Made by a program: the position numbers and the translations under genes
DNA from: Salipiger sp. H15
GTDB lineage: Bacteria; Pseudomonadota; Alphaproteobacteria; Rhodobacterales; Rhodobacteraceae
Assembly (NCBI RefSeq): GCF_040409955.1
Contig: NZ_CP123385.1
Span: forward strand, 1 to 64,000
Direction of reading: 5' to 3'
DNA: 64,000 nucleotides
The notes under the pieces: model-generated
What the model was told of the DNA's origin: nothing
The model's database searches: none
Seen by the model: only the letters and a program-made list of their open reading frames with translations
Part shown: piece by piece, positions 38,296-49,179 of the stretch
How the letters are laid out: the number at the start of each line of letters is the position of its first letter
Position numbering within the stretch: the first letter of the stretch is position 1

Positions 38296-38766
38296 TCAGC
38301 CCGCGCGGATGCCGCGGGCCCAGAGATGGGTGAGCAGCATCAGCGCCATCCAGCCGGCGAAGAGCAGCGGCTGTCCGGCGAAGGCCAGCGGCAGCGCCGC
38401 GAGCCCGTAGAGGATCGGGATCAGGTCGGAACTCGACCAGCCGTCGCGCAGCAGGTCCGGCAGCAGCCCCGCGGCGCTGCCGAAGAGCCCGGCGACGAGC
38501 GTGGCGATCACCGCTCCGGCGAAGCCGAGGACGAAGCCGCCGAGCCCGCGGCGCCCGAACATGCCCGAGAGGAGCCAGCCCGACAGCGCGCCGCCCACCG
38601 CCATCGCCAGCATGTAGCGCAGCATCAGGCCCTTGGGCAGGTCGGCCCATGCGACGTCGCCCTTGGCGGCCGCGTCCTCGGCCATGAAGGCCGAGATCAG
38701 CAGCACGCCGATCAGGGCCATCATCAGCGCGGTGATGTATCTCGGGGAACGTCGGTGCCGTGGCAT
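38296..38766 (-). CDS. hypothetical membrane protein, about four transmembrane segments
   Basis: 156 residues with hydrophobic stretches near 12-30, 50-68, 74-100 and 115-145 and a basic N-terminus MPRHRRSPRYI. I do not recognise a family. Only the convergent terminator and the divergent META gene are near. Two copies of ATTTTGAC about 17 bp apart lie just upstream on the minus strand (38787-38812), possibly promoter or operator elements. Confidence 0.72.
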   Translation of the reverse strand: MPRHRRSPRYITALMMALIGVLLISAFMAEDAAAKGDVAWADLPKGLMLRYMLAMAVGGALSGWLLSGMFGRRGLGGFVLGFAGAVIATLVAGLFGSAAGLLPDLLRDGWSSSDLIPILYGLAALPLAFAGQPLLFAGWMALMLLTHLWARGIRAG

Positions 38767-39077
38767 GGCAAAAATCCTTACCTTGTCAAAATCGGGTCTT
38801 GGTCAAAATTCGCCCGGGATTCCGCGGGGCATCGCGCCCGCGCGACCCGGCGGCGGCCCGGGAAGCGTCCGGCGCGAGCCTAGCACAGCAATTTCCGCCC
38901 GTCGCCCCCGCCACGCGCCTCATCGCATTGGCAGCCCTTGGCAATTCCGCGCCGAGGCCGGGCAGGGCCGGCTTGCCGGGTGCGGGGGCTTGGGCCATGA
39001 TGCCAAGGCGGGCCGGCCGCGCTCGGCCCGTGTTGAGCGCGGCACGCGGCGTGGCACAGCGCGGAAGGAGACCCCAG

Positions 39078-39857
39078 ATGCGCACCCTACGATCCCTGTC
39101 CCGCACGCTGAGCCGGGGCCTCGGCCTCGCGGCGCTGCTTGCCTGTCTCGGAGGAGCCCCCGCCATGGCCGGAACCGTGGACCTGCCCGTCGTCGTGCGG
39201 CTTGCCGAGGGCGCGACGCTGCCGCCCGATGCGCTGCTCGAGGTCGAACTGCTCGACGGGTCGCGCGCCGACGCGCCCTCGATCGTGATCTCGGCGGGGC
39301 GCTACAGGATCGAGGTGCTCCCGGCCATCATCAAGCTGCCCTATGACGACGCCAGGATCGACCCGCGCATGAGCTACATCGTCTCGGCCAAGGTGGCGCA
39401 GGAGGGCACGGTGCTGCTGCGTACGACGACCGCCTTTCCCGCCATCACCCGCGACGCGCCGGCGCGGCCCGAGATCGTGCTCGAGCAGACCGGCACCATG
39501 CCCGCCGCCGAGGCACCGCGCATCACCGGCGTCGAATGGGCGGCGTTCGAGATCGGCGGGCGGATGCTGGTGACCGAGGATCCGCCCAGCATGGCCTTCA
39601 ACGACGACGGCGGTTTCTCGATGTACGGCGGCTGCAACCGGTTCACCGGCCGGGCCGAGATCGGCGCGGGCACGCTCGCCATCGTCCAGCCGCTTGCCGG
39701 GACGCGCCGGGCCTGCCCCGAGCCGCGCATGAAGCTCGACCAGGACATGATCGCGGCGCTGGCGCAGACCACCGGCTACGTGCGGACCGGCAAGAACCTG
39801 AGCCTCACCAACGCGGCGGGCGTGACGGTCCTGCGGCTGACCGAACGCCCGGACTAG
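39078..39857 (+). CDS. YbaY-like plus META domain secreted protein
   Basis: 259-residue exported protein. Signal peptide (1-31, ending APAMA), then a YbaY/YscW-like beta domain (about 32-140, starting GTVDLPVVVRLAEGATLPPD), then a META/HslJ domain (about 150-255; MYGGCNRFTGRAEIG and RRACPEPRMKLDQDM carry the conserved GGCN and C-x-x-P-x-M motifs). GGAAGGAG fixes the start at 39078. META proteins are linked to envelope stress or heat/novobiocin tolerance; the exact role is unknown. The 311 bp upstream contain no further gene that I can support. Confidence 0.82.
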   Translation: MRTLRSLSRTLSRGLGLAALLACLGGAPAMAGTVDLPVVVRLAEGATLPPDALLEVELLDGSRADAPSIVISAGRYRIEVLPAIIKLPYDDARIDPRMSYIVSAKVAQEGTVLLRTTTAFPAITRDAPARPEIVLEQTGTMPAAEAPRITGVEWAAFEIGGRMLVTEDPPSMAFNDDGGFSMYGGCNRFTGRAEIGAGTLAIVQPLAGTRRACPEPRMKLDQDMIAALAQTTGYVRTGKNLSLTNAAGVTVLRLTERPD

Positions 39858-39900
39858 GGCCCCCGGCACCCCGCGATGTGATATTTGGCTGCGTCACTTT

Positions 39901-39926
39901 GCGCCGGGGTCTCAAACCCCCGGCGC
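39901..39926 (+). terminator. hairpin between META gene and YgiC-like gene
   Basis: GCGCCGGGG / CCCCGGCGC, 9-bp perfect stem with an 8-nt loop, 43 bp past the META gene stop. Confidence 0.5.
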
Positions 39927-40017
39927 GGGCTTCCTATATGATCGGGACCCGGCGGATCCGCGCTTTTCTTCCCTGACCACTCCTGTCGGGGAGGCGCGGA
40001 CCCGCCCCGAGGAGGCC

Positions 40018-41232
40018 ATGGAAAAACTCACCCTGACCGAGCGCCCGGGCTGGCGCGCGAAAGCCGAGGACCTCGGCTTCACCTTCGCCGACATGCATGG
40101 CGAGCCCTACTGGGACGAAAGCTCGGCCTACCGTTTCACCCTGCGCGAGATCGAGGAGGATATCGAGGCCCCGGCCACCGAGTTGCACGGCATGTGCCGC
40201 GAGGCCGCCGCCGAGATCGTGCAGAGCGAGGAGCTGCTCACGCGCCTCGGCATCCCGCAGGCGCATTGGGACCTCGTGGCGGAAAGCTGGCAGCGCGGCG
40301 ATCCCGAGATCTACGGCCGTTTCGATTTCGCCTATGACGGGCAGGGGCCCGCGAAGCTGCTGGAATACAACGCCGACACGCCGACCTCGCTCTACGAGAG
40401 CGCCTCGTTCCAGTGGCTCTGGCTGGAAGATCAGGTCGAGGCGGGCGTGCTGCGCGAGGATGACGACCAGTTCAACGGCATCCACGAGGCGCTGGTCGAG
40501 CGGTTCCGCGCGCTCTTCGCGCCGGGCACCGACCTGCATTTCGCCGCCGCCGCCGGCAATGCCGAGGATTACGGCACGGTCGAGACCATGGCCTGGGCGG
40601 CGCGCGAGGCCGATCTCGGCGCGCATTACAGCGACCTCGAGAAGCTCGGGATCAGCACCGACGGCCAGTTCATCGACGCCGAGGACCGGGTGATCGGCAC
40701 GCTCTTCAAGCTCTACCCGTGGGAAGACCTGCTGCGCGACGACTACGCCGACCACCTGCGCAGCGCGGGCTGCCTGATGCTCGAACCCGCGTGGAAGGCG
40801 CTGCTGTCGAACAAGGGCCTCTTGCCGGTGCTCTGGCGCATGTTCGAGGGCCATCCGAACCTGCTTCCGGCCTTCTTCGAGGACGAGGTGGCCGAGGCGC
40901 TGGCAGGGCGCGGCACCGGTCCCGACGCCTTTGCGCGCGCCGCGGATGCCTTTGCCCGCGGCCATGTCAGCAAGCCGATCTTCTCGCGCGAGGGCGCCTC
41001 GGTGCGCATCTACGAAGGCGGAAACCTGCTGGAAGCCGCGCCCGATGCGGGCTACGAGGAACATCCGCGCGTGGTTCAGGCCTACCAGCCGCTGCCGGTC
41101 TGGGACGGCTTCCGCCCGGTCGTCGGCGCCTGGATCGTCGGCGAGAGCTGCGCCGGGATCGGGATGCGCGAGGATCGCGCCCGGATCACGCAGGACCTGT
41201 CGCGGTTCAAGCCGCATTTCATTCGTGACTGA
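40018..41232 (+). CDS. glutathionylspermidine synthase-like ATP-grasp protein (YgiC/YjfC family)
   Basis: 404 residues, matching the C-terminal synthetase domain of glutathionylspermidine synthetase. Family marks are YGRFDFAYDGQGPAKLLEYNADTPTSLYESASFQWLW (about 100-136, split here by ligand residues Glu and Asn), AGCLMLEPAWKALLSNKGLLP and SKPIFSREGASVRIY, the ATP-grasp lysine region. It lacks the amidase half. The E. coli relatives ygiC and yjfC sit beside DUF1190 lipoprotein genes, as here. The peptide-amine ligation actually performed is not known. Confidence 0.87.
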   Translation: MEKLTLTERPGWRAKAEDLGFTFADMHGEPYWDESSAYRFTLREIEEDIEAPATELHGMCREAAAEIVQSEELLTRLGIPQAHWDLVAESWQRGDPEIYGRFDFAYDGQGPAKLLEYNADTPTSLYESASFQWLWLEDQVEAGVLREDDDQFNGIHEALVERFRALFAPGTDLHFAAAAGNAEDYGTVETMAWAAREADLGAHYSDLEKLGISTDGQFIDAEDRVIGTLFKLYPWEDLLRDDYADHLRSAGCLMLEPAWKALLSNKGLLPVLWRMFEGHPNLLPAFFEDEVAEALAGRGTGPDAFARAADAFARGHVSKPIFSREGASVRIYEGGNLLEAAPDAGYEEHPRVVQAYQPLPVWDGFRPVVGAWIVGESCAGIGMREDRARITQDLSRFKPHFIRD

Positions 41233-41255
41233 CCGTCGCGGCCATGGAGAGATTG

Positions 41256-41837
41256 ATGCGTAAACGTTCCAGAACCGTCGCGCTGGCGATTGTCGGCGCC
41301 GCGTCCTTCACCCTCGCGGGCTGCCGCGAGGAGCAGGTCGATGCCCAGGCCTTCCCGGATCTCGAGAGCTGCCGCAGCGCGGCGCTGTCGGGCGGGATGT
41401 TCTCGGCGCAGGATTGCGAGACGGCCTTTGCCGAGGCCGAGACGCTGCACGTGGAATCCGCGCCGCGCTACGACAGCCTGCAGGTCTGCGAGGAGCAGCA
41501 CGGGCCCGGCGCCTGCGGCAGCGAGGCGCAGCAGGTCCAGGGCGGCTCGGGCGGCATCTTCATGCCCATGCTGGCCGGATACCTGATCGGCAACATGCTG
41601 GGCGGACGCTCGGGCCTTGCCGCGGCGCAGCCGCTCTACCGCACGCCGGACGGGCGCTTCACCAACGCGACCGGCGCCAGCACCTATTCGAGCAACTCGG
41701 GCCGGGCCAAGCTCGGCACCAGCATGTTCTCGAAACCGCCGGCCACGGTGGGCAAGCCGCCGATGTCGCGCGCCACCGCCGCCTCGCGCGGCGGCTTCGG
41801 CCGGACCGGCGCGTCGCGCGGCGTGTTCGGCGGATGA
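41256..41837 (+). CDS. DUF1190 family lipoprotein (YgiB-like)
   Basis: 193-residue lipoprotein. Signal peptide with lipobox LAGC (Cys about 23), then a cysteine-containing domain (DLESCRSAA, AQDCETAF, QVCEEQHGPGACG), a glycine-rich stretch and a serine/glycine/arginine-rich low-complexity tail (RGGFGRTGASRGVFGG). I start at 41256, preceded by GGAGAG, rather than 41244. It lies 23 bp after the YgiC-like gene, reversing the E. coli order ygiB-ygiC. Probably outer-membrane-attached. Confidence 0.85.
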   Translation: MRKRSRTVALAIVGAASFTLAGCREEQVDAQAFPDLESCRSAALSGGMFSAQDCETAFAEAETLHVESAPRYDSLQVCEEQHGPGACGSEAQQVQGGSGGIFMPMLAGYLIGNMLGGRSGLAAAQPLYRTPDGRFTNATGASTYSSNSGRAKLGTSMFSKPPATVGKPPMSRATAASRGGFGRTGASRGVFGG

Positions 41838-41926
41838 GCGCCGCGGGCGGTGACGGTCCGGGCCATGACATGCCCCGGCCCGGTGCCTGCGCCTTGGGCC
41901 AAAAGACGGCAACACAGCGTCACCCG

Positions 41927-41957
41927 GGCTTTCGAAAATCTCGAAATGGCCTTTTTT
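41927..41957 (+). terminator. Rho-independent terminator after the YgiC-YgiB pair
   Basis: TTTCGA-AAATC-TCGAAA stem extended by GGC/GCC across a 2-nt bulge, then TTTTTT. Confidence 0.7.
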
Positions 41958-42078
41958 GGCGGATTTGGTATCCTTGGGCGCGTCCATCTGTGGTACAAAA
42001 CAATTCCGTGCAATTTTCGCCCGGGATTTCCTGCTGTTAATCGTTTTTCTGAAATCGTGATTCGAAGAAGGGGGGAAT

Positions 42079-42369
42079 ATGAACGACCAATATGAAACAT
42101 CCCGTTCAGGTCGCGTTCTGGTTGCAGGCGGCGGCTTCGTCATTGCCTGCCTTATCGGAACGATCGGCATAATTGCCGGCCTCATTCTTTGGCACGCCGG
42201 TGCGCATCCATTGGCGATCTTCGCGGTTTATCTCGCGACACCCGCCGTCATGATCATGGCGCTCTACCTGCAGTCGCGGCACCAGAGCATGTCGAAGCCC
42301 AAGTCTCCCGGTGCCGATCCCAAGGAGAAGGTGTCCGTCCCGGCGGAAGGCGAAGGCGGTCCGGTCTGA
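42079..42369 (+). CDS. small membrane protein, two transmembrane segments
   Basis: 96 residues with segments at about 12-38 (VLVAGGGFVIACLIGTIGIIAG) and 46-64, and a hydrophilic charged tail (KPKSPGADPKEKVSVPAEG). GGGGGG stands 4 bp before the ATG, a strong ribosome-binding site. Not recognised as a named family. It has its own terminator upstream, so it is likely monocistronic. Confidence 0.7.
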   Translation: MNDQYETSRSGRVLVAGGGFVIACLIGTIGIIAGLILWHAGAHPLAIFAVYLATPAVMIMALYLQSRHQSMSKPKSPGADPKEKVSVPAEGEGGPV

Positions 42370-43111
42370 GAAAGGCGCGCTCGCGCGGCAGGTCCGGGCA
42401 TTCCTGCGCGTCTCGTCGGCATGGGTGTTGCTAAGGCTTTCAGACAGCCGGAAGCGATCACTCACTTTACATAATCATCCTTATAAGATTTCTGTGAAGC
42501 GTTAAGGCACCCCCCGTCCAGGGCTGCGTGAGACGTTCCGGAAAGCCGAGCTTCGCGCCTTTGAGCCCGACGAACCGCGCCTGTTCCTCAACCCGCAGCC
42601 AACGCTCCCCCTTGGTCGATAAATCCCGATCTTCCAGAGAGTTCCGCAGCGCGGTGCAAGCGGATGCCCCACCGCGACCGTGACATCGGGCGTCACGCGC
42701 CCGTGCGCTTCGGTCGACGCCGCGAGGTCCCCGGGACCGCCCAGGCGCGTCCACTTCCGGGACCTCGCGTGCGCCGGAGGCGCGATCCTCGCAACGCTTC
42801 CGCATCGCTCTGCGATCGCCATCGGTAGAGCTGCGGTGAAAGCGATCTATCGGAGCGATGAATTGCCTGACGTCGAGAATTGCAAATTGGCTCCAATATC
42901 CCACACGTTCGATCCGGAATTCAGGAAGCCTCTGCATATCCGCGGCGATTCATGAAAATCCCATCAGGCACGCCCATATGCCTTTAGGTATATTATTACC
43001 GCGTTGACTATCGTTAAGGAGGAGCAGACCCTCGGCGGAAGGCACCCGCTCGCCACGCGCCGCTCCGGTGCTATGATCACCGAAGCCACCTTTCCGCCTC
43101 ACGAGGACCGC
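42370..43111. other. 742-bp region without a supported gene
   Basis: AT-richer patches (42455-42500 and 42975-43010) flank a central GC-rich part. A plus-strand frame at about 42505-42622 reads RPGLRETFRKAELRAFEPDE and continues PRLFLNPQP before a stop; it looks protein-like but has no start and may be a gene remnant. AAGGAGG at 43016-43022 has no ATG at a fitting distance. Confidence 0.4.
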
Positions 43112-43534
43112 ATGACGACCCAGCCACCGAAGCCCACGGAGCCGCCGCGTGCCGCCGGGATGCGGCTCGCCTGGCTCGTCCTCGGTGGTCTCGCGATTCT
43201 GGCCGGGCTCATCGGGATCGTGCTGCCGCTGCTGCCGACGACGCCCTTCGTGATCCTCGCGGCCTTTGCCTTTTCGCGCAGCTCGCCGCGGCTGCACGGC
43301 TACTTGACCGCGCATCCGCGTTTCGGGCCGATGATCGCGGACTGGCGCCTGCACGGCGCGATCGCGCCGCGTCACAAGGCCATGGCGGTGGGCATGATGA
43401 CGGCGACGCTGGGCCTTGGCGTGGCGTTTGGCCTGCCGGGCCGCGTCCTGCTGATCCAGCTCATCTGCATGGGGGCCGCCGCGGCTTTCGTGCTGAGCCG
43501 TCCCGGCGGGCCGCGGAACCGGCGAGGCGACTGA
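43112..43534 (+). CDS. DUF454 family inner-membrane protein (YbaN-like)
   Basis: 140-residue membrane protein. The family core is complete: LGGLAILAGLIGIVLPLLPT followed by TPFVILAAFAFSRSSPRLHG, then HPRFGPMIADWRLHGAI and RHKAMAVGMM. GAGG and MTTQPPKPTE give the start at 43112. The function of DUF454/YbaN is not established. It appears to be a single-gene unit. Confidence 0.88.
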   Translation: MTTQPPKPTEPPRAAGMRLAWLVLGGLAILAGLIGIVLPLLPTTPFVILAAFAFSRSSPRLHGYLTAHPRFGPMIADWRLHGAIAPRHKAMAVGMMTATLGLGVAFGLPGRVLLIQLICMGAAAAFVLSRPGGPRNRRGD

Positions 43535-43591
43535 TTTCACGGAAAAATCCCCGGCCTTACGCCACGCAAGCCGGGCATCGGCGAAAATCGG

Positions 43592-43612
43592 CAATTGAAC
43601 AATGTTCAATTG
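43592..43612. promoter_or_regulatory. perfect palindromic operator upstream of the TetR gene
   Basis: Arms CAATTGAACA and TGTTCAATTG around a single A, 21 bp in all and fully symmetric, 125 bp before the tetR start. Size and symmetry are typical of TetR-family operators, so autoregulation is likely. Confidence 0.65.
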
Positions 43613-43736
43613 ATGCGCTATTTCCGGGACAACCCACCCTGACGACCCACGCAGATCGCCGAGCCCGTGCCCGCATGACCCTCACCACGCCCTGCCCGTC
43701 CCGGACGGCCTCCTGCCGCGGCTCGGAGCCATGCCG

Positions 43737-44498
43737 ATGACGCGCGCGCCGCAAGCAGATGGCGCGCGGCCGCTGCGGGGCCGGGCCGCGTCGGTCGGGC
43801 TGACCCGCGACCAGGTCGTCGACGCCGCCATCGCGCAGATCGACGCGACCGGGCTCTCGGCCTTTTCCCTGCGCGAGCTGGCGCGCAGCCTTGGCGTGTC
43901 GCCGGCGGTGATCTACTGGCACGTGGGCGGCACGAAGGAAGACCTCTTTGCCGCCATCGCCGCCTCGCTCACCAGCGGCCTCTCCAGCGTCTACGCGCCG
44001 GACGCGCCCTGGACCGAGCGGCTGCGGCAGATCTTCCTCGGCTACCGCGCCGCGGTGCACCGCCACCCGAAGCTCGCGCCGCTGCTCGGGGCGCAGATGA
44101 AGTCCAACGGCGTTGCCGGGATCGACTGGGTCGAGGCGGTGCTCGCCGCGCTGGACGAGGGCGGGTTCAAGGGCACTGCGCTGCGCGACGCCTTCAACGC
44201 GCTGATCGGCGGGCTCTGCGGCTTTGTCACCATGGAGCTCGCGCCCGGACCGGCCTCGGAGGACGGCGCCTGGGAGGCGCGGGTCGCGCAGCGCATGGAC
44301 GAGGTCGACCCCGCCGCCTACCCGCTGACCCATGCCGCGCTGCCGCACCTTGCCAACCGCATCTTCGTGCTGCGCTGGCAGAACGGCGCAACCGTGTCCT
44401 ACGATGACAGCTTCGCGGCGCTGCTCGACCTCGTGGTCGACGGGCTCGCCGCGCGCGCCCCTCACCCTCAAGCCCGCCAGGAGCCCCCGCATGGCTGA
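43737..44498 (+). CDS. TetR-family transcriptional regulator
   Basis: 253-residue regulator with helix-turn-helix at about 28-75 (FSLRELARSLGVSPAVIYWHV) and a TetR_C-like ligand domain. I use the second ATG (43737), which has GGAG 8 bp upstream; 43731 is possible. The stop overlaps the dadA-like start by 8 bp, so the regulator and oxidoreductase are translationally coupled, which points to control of that enzyme or its substrate level. Confidence 0.9.
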   Translation: MTRAPQADGARPLRGRAASVGLTRDQVVDAAIAQIDATGLSAFSLRELARSLGVSPAVIYWHVGGTKEDLFAAIAASLTSGLSSVYAPDAPWTERLRQIFLGYRAAVHRHPKLAPLLGAQMKSNGVAGIDWVEAVLAALDEGGFKGTALRDAFNALIGGLCGFVTMELAPGPASEDGAWEARVAQRMDEVDPAAYPLTHAALPHLANRIFVLRWQNGATVSYDDSFAALLDLVVDGLAARAPHPQARQEPPHG

Positions 44499-45723
44499 GA
44501 TCCTCGTTCTTGGAGCCGGCATGGTCGGCGTCTCCACCGCGCTCGCGCTGCAGGCCCGCGGCCACACGGTCAGCCTCGTCGACCGCACCGCGCCGGGGCG
44601 CGAGACCTCCTTCGGCAATGCCGGGATCATCCAGGCTGAGGCCGCCGAGCCCTACGGGCTGCCGCGCGATCTCGGCCGGCTGCTCGCGATGGCCATGGGG
44701 CGCGGCAACGACGTCACCTGGTCGCTGCAGGGCGTGATGCAGATGGCACCGGCGCTCTGGTCTTATTTCCGAAATTCCGCGCCGCGCCGCCATGCCGAGA
44801 TTTCCCGCACCTACGCGCGGCTGACCGCGCGCTCGACCGCGGACCACGCGCCGCTGATCGCCGCGTCGGGTGCCGGCAACCTGATCGCGCGCGAGGGGCT
44901 GGTGCAGCTCTACCGCGACCGCGCCGCCTTCGAGGCCGATGCCGCCGACGCGGCGCGGCTGGCGCGGGATTACGGCGTGCGCCACCGGGCGCTTTCGGGC
45001 GCGGACTACCGGCGCGAGGATGCCGCGCTTCTCGGCGATCCCGCCGGGGTCATCCACTGGACCGACAGCTGGAGCTGCAGCGCGCCCGGCTGCCTCGTGC
45101 ATTCCTACGCGAAGCTCTTCGCCAGCCGGGGCGGCCGGCTGCTCGAGGGCGATGCCGCGAGCCTCGGCCAGTCGGGCACCGGCTGGCAGGTCAGCACCGT
45201 CGCCGAGCGGGCCGAGGCCGAGCATGCCGTGGTGGCGCTCGGTCCCTGGTCGCCGACGCTGCTGCGCCGTTTCGGCTACCGAATCCCGATGATCTACAAG
45301 CGCGGCTACCACGGCCATTTCAGCACCAGCCGGCCGCCGCTGCGGCCGATCGTCGACATGGACAACGGGGTCGTCGCGGGGCAGATGCAGGCCGGGCTGC
45401 GCATTGCCACCGGCGCGGCGCTGGTGACCCGCCGCGCGCCCGCCGACCTGCGCCAGCTCGACCGCGGCCGCGCGGCGCTGTCGGACATGCTGGAGATCGG
45501 CGCGCGCGTCGACGAGGCGCAATGGTCCGGCACGCGCCCCTGCCTGCCCGACATGCTGCCGCTGGTGGGGGCGGCGCCGCGCCACAAGGGGCTGTGGTTC
45601 CATTTCGGCCATGGCCACCAGGGCTTCACCCTCGGGCCGACGACGTCGGAGCTGCTCGCCGATGCCCTTGACGGACAGGCGGGCGAGCTTGCCGCCGCCC
45701 TCGCCCCCGCGGGCAGGGTCTGA
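44491..45723 (+). CDS. FAD-dependent oxidoreductase, D-amino-acid dehydrogenase (DadA)-like
   Basis: 410-residue DAO-fold flavoenzyme. Dinucleotide loop VLGAGMVGVSTALALQARGH (residues 5-24), the DadA-type TSFGNAGIIQ (about 39-48) and the C-terminal FHFGHGHQGFTLGPTTSELL near the flavin. It would oxidise a D-amino acid (or proline/glycine-like amine) to the keto acid and ammonia. Coupled to the TetR gene upstream and followed after 63 bp by a YitT-family gene. Confidence 0.9.
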   Translation: MAEILVLGAGMVGVSTALALQARGHTVSLVDRTAPGRETSFGNAGIIQAEAAEPYGLPRDLGRLLAMAMGRGNDVTWSLQGVMQMAPALWSYFRNSAPRRHAEISRTYARLTARSTADHAPLIAASGAGNLIAREGLVQLYRDRAAFEADAADAARLARDYGVRHRALSGADYRREDAALLGDPAGVIHWTDSWSCSAPGCLVHSYAKLFASRGGRLLEGDAASLGQSGTGWQVSTVAERAEAEHAVVALGPWSPTLLRRFGYRIPMIYKRGYHGHFSTSRPPLRPIVDMDNGVVAGQMQAGLRIATGAALVTRRAPADLRQLDRGRAALSDMLEIGARVDEAQWSGTRPCLPDMLPLVGAAPRHKGLWFHFGHGHQGFTLGPTTSELLADALDGQAGELAAALAPAGRV

Positions 45724-45786
45724 GCACCCTGCCCCGACGCCATTGCCAAAAGACCAGACCAGACGACACGCCGGAGACCTCGCCCG

Positions 45787-46410
45787 ATGAAAGTCAAATC
45801 CCCGATCTCGCTCTATGACACCCAGGGCCTCGCCTTCGGCATCCTCATGGCCAGCCTCAGCGTGGTCTTTCTCAAGGCCGCGGGGCTGATCACCGGCCAG
45901 ACCGCGGGCCTGTCGGTGCTGCTGTCCTACGTGCTGCCGTTCGATTTCGGGGTGATCTTCCTTGCCGTCAGCCTGCCGTTCTTCTGGCTCTCGTGGAAGC
46001 GCCGCGGCAGGACCTTCACCCTGCGCACCATCGCCGCCGTCGTGGGCATCTCGGTCACCGCGCCGCTGCTGCAGCGCTGGGTCTCCTTCGACCACCTGCC
46101 GCCGCTCATCGCCGCCATCCTCGCCGGGGCGAGCGCGGGATCGGGCCTCATCGCGCTCTTCCGCCACAACGCCTCGGCCGGCGGGCTCGGCGTGCTGGCG
46201 CTGATCGTCGAGGAGCGCACCGGGTTCAAGACCGGCTGGTTCCAGATGGGCTTCGACGCTCTGGTCTTCCTCGTCTCGCTCTTCGTGCTGCCGCTCGAGC
46301 TGGTGTTCTATTCCTTCGTCGGCGCGGCGGTGCTGAACGCGGTCATCGCCTGGAACTTCCGCATCCAGCAGGCCGGCGGCCCCGCGCGCCAGCCCGCCCC
46401 CGCGCGCTAG
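45787..46410 (+). CDS. YitT family membrane protein
   Basis: 207-residue integral membrane protein with five or six segments. It shows YitT features near the start (GILMASLSVVFLKAAGLITG, QTAGLSVLLSY) and an internal repeat-like LIALFRHNASAGGLGVLALI. Function is unknown; some YitT proteins have been proposed as transporters. Position after tetR-dadA suggests the same transcription unit. Confidence 0.85.
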   Translation: MKVKSPISLYDTQGLAFGILMASLSVVFLKAAGLITGQTAGLSVLLSYVLPFDFGVIFLAVSLPFFWLSWKRRGRTFTLRTIAAVVGISVTAPLLQRWVSFDHLPPLIAAILAGASAGSGLIALFRHNASAGGLGVLALIVEERTGFKTGWFQMGFDALVFLVSLFVLPLELVFYSFVGAAVLNAVIAWNFRIQQAGGPARQPAPAR

Positions 46411-46468
46411 GACCCGGGAGCCGGGGCGCGGATCGGGACAAGGCCGCCGTTGCCCCTGCCCCAAAGCC

Positions 46469-46505
46469 ATAACCTATCCCTATCGGATTTGTAAAAAAAT
46501 CCGAT
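46469..46505 (+). promoter_or_regulatory. candidate OxyR site and inverted repeat upstream of katG copy 2
   Basis: ATAACCTATCCCTAT (46469-46483) matches 7 of 10 defined bases of the OxyR half-site ATAGnTnnnAnCTAT. It runs into a perfect 9-bp inverted repeat ATCGGATTT-GTAAAA-AAATCCGAT (46482-46505), which may be the YitT-side terminator or a second operator. Confidence 0.4.
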
Positions 46506-46553
46506 TTCCGTTTATCGCCCGCAGCCGCTAGACCGGTGCCACGCGGTGCCTGA

Positions 46554-48806
<2,253 letters not shown>

Positions 48807-48828
48807 TCCGCGTCCCGGCCTGAACACC

Positions 48829-48861
48829 GGCCCGCGCCTCGCAAGGGGGCGCGGGCCTTTT
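48829..48861 (+). terminator. Rho-independent terminator after katG copy 2
   Basis: GGCCCGCGCC / GGGCGCGGGCC stem followed by TTTT, 23 bp past the stop. The rest of the 373-bp gap to the sulfatase shows nothing that I can name. Confidence 0.85.
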
Positions 48862-49179
48862 CACGTTCCGCGCCCTTCCTTGCTCCGGGCGGGACATGGC
48901 GGAGGCCCCGATCCGGCGGCGCGCCGACCCCGCGCAACCCCTGGGACCCATGGCGGCTCGGCACGTTCCTGCCCCGTCGCCGCGTGATCCGCCCCGAATT
49001 TTCTTGCGGCACGCGCATGGGTTGTGAAGAATGATGGGCATCGGCACGGCGCCGGAACCATGCCCGAGACCCCTCCGACCGCCGCCCGACCGATCCGATT
49101 TTCATGACTGCGCCCTTTCGAGCGCCCTGTTTTTTCGTCCGCGCCCGACACTTGATTTTTAACAACGAGGATTGTCCCG

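Noticed and set aside
42467..42937. 156-codon minus-strand frame
   Set aside because: Arg/Ser-rich, no domain, no RBS, and the opposite strand has the more protein-like fragment.
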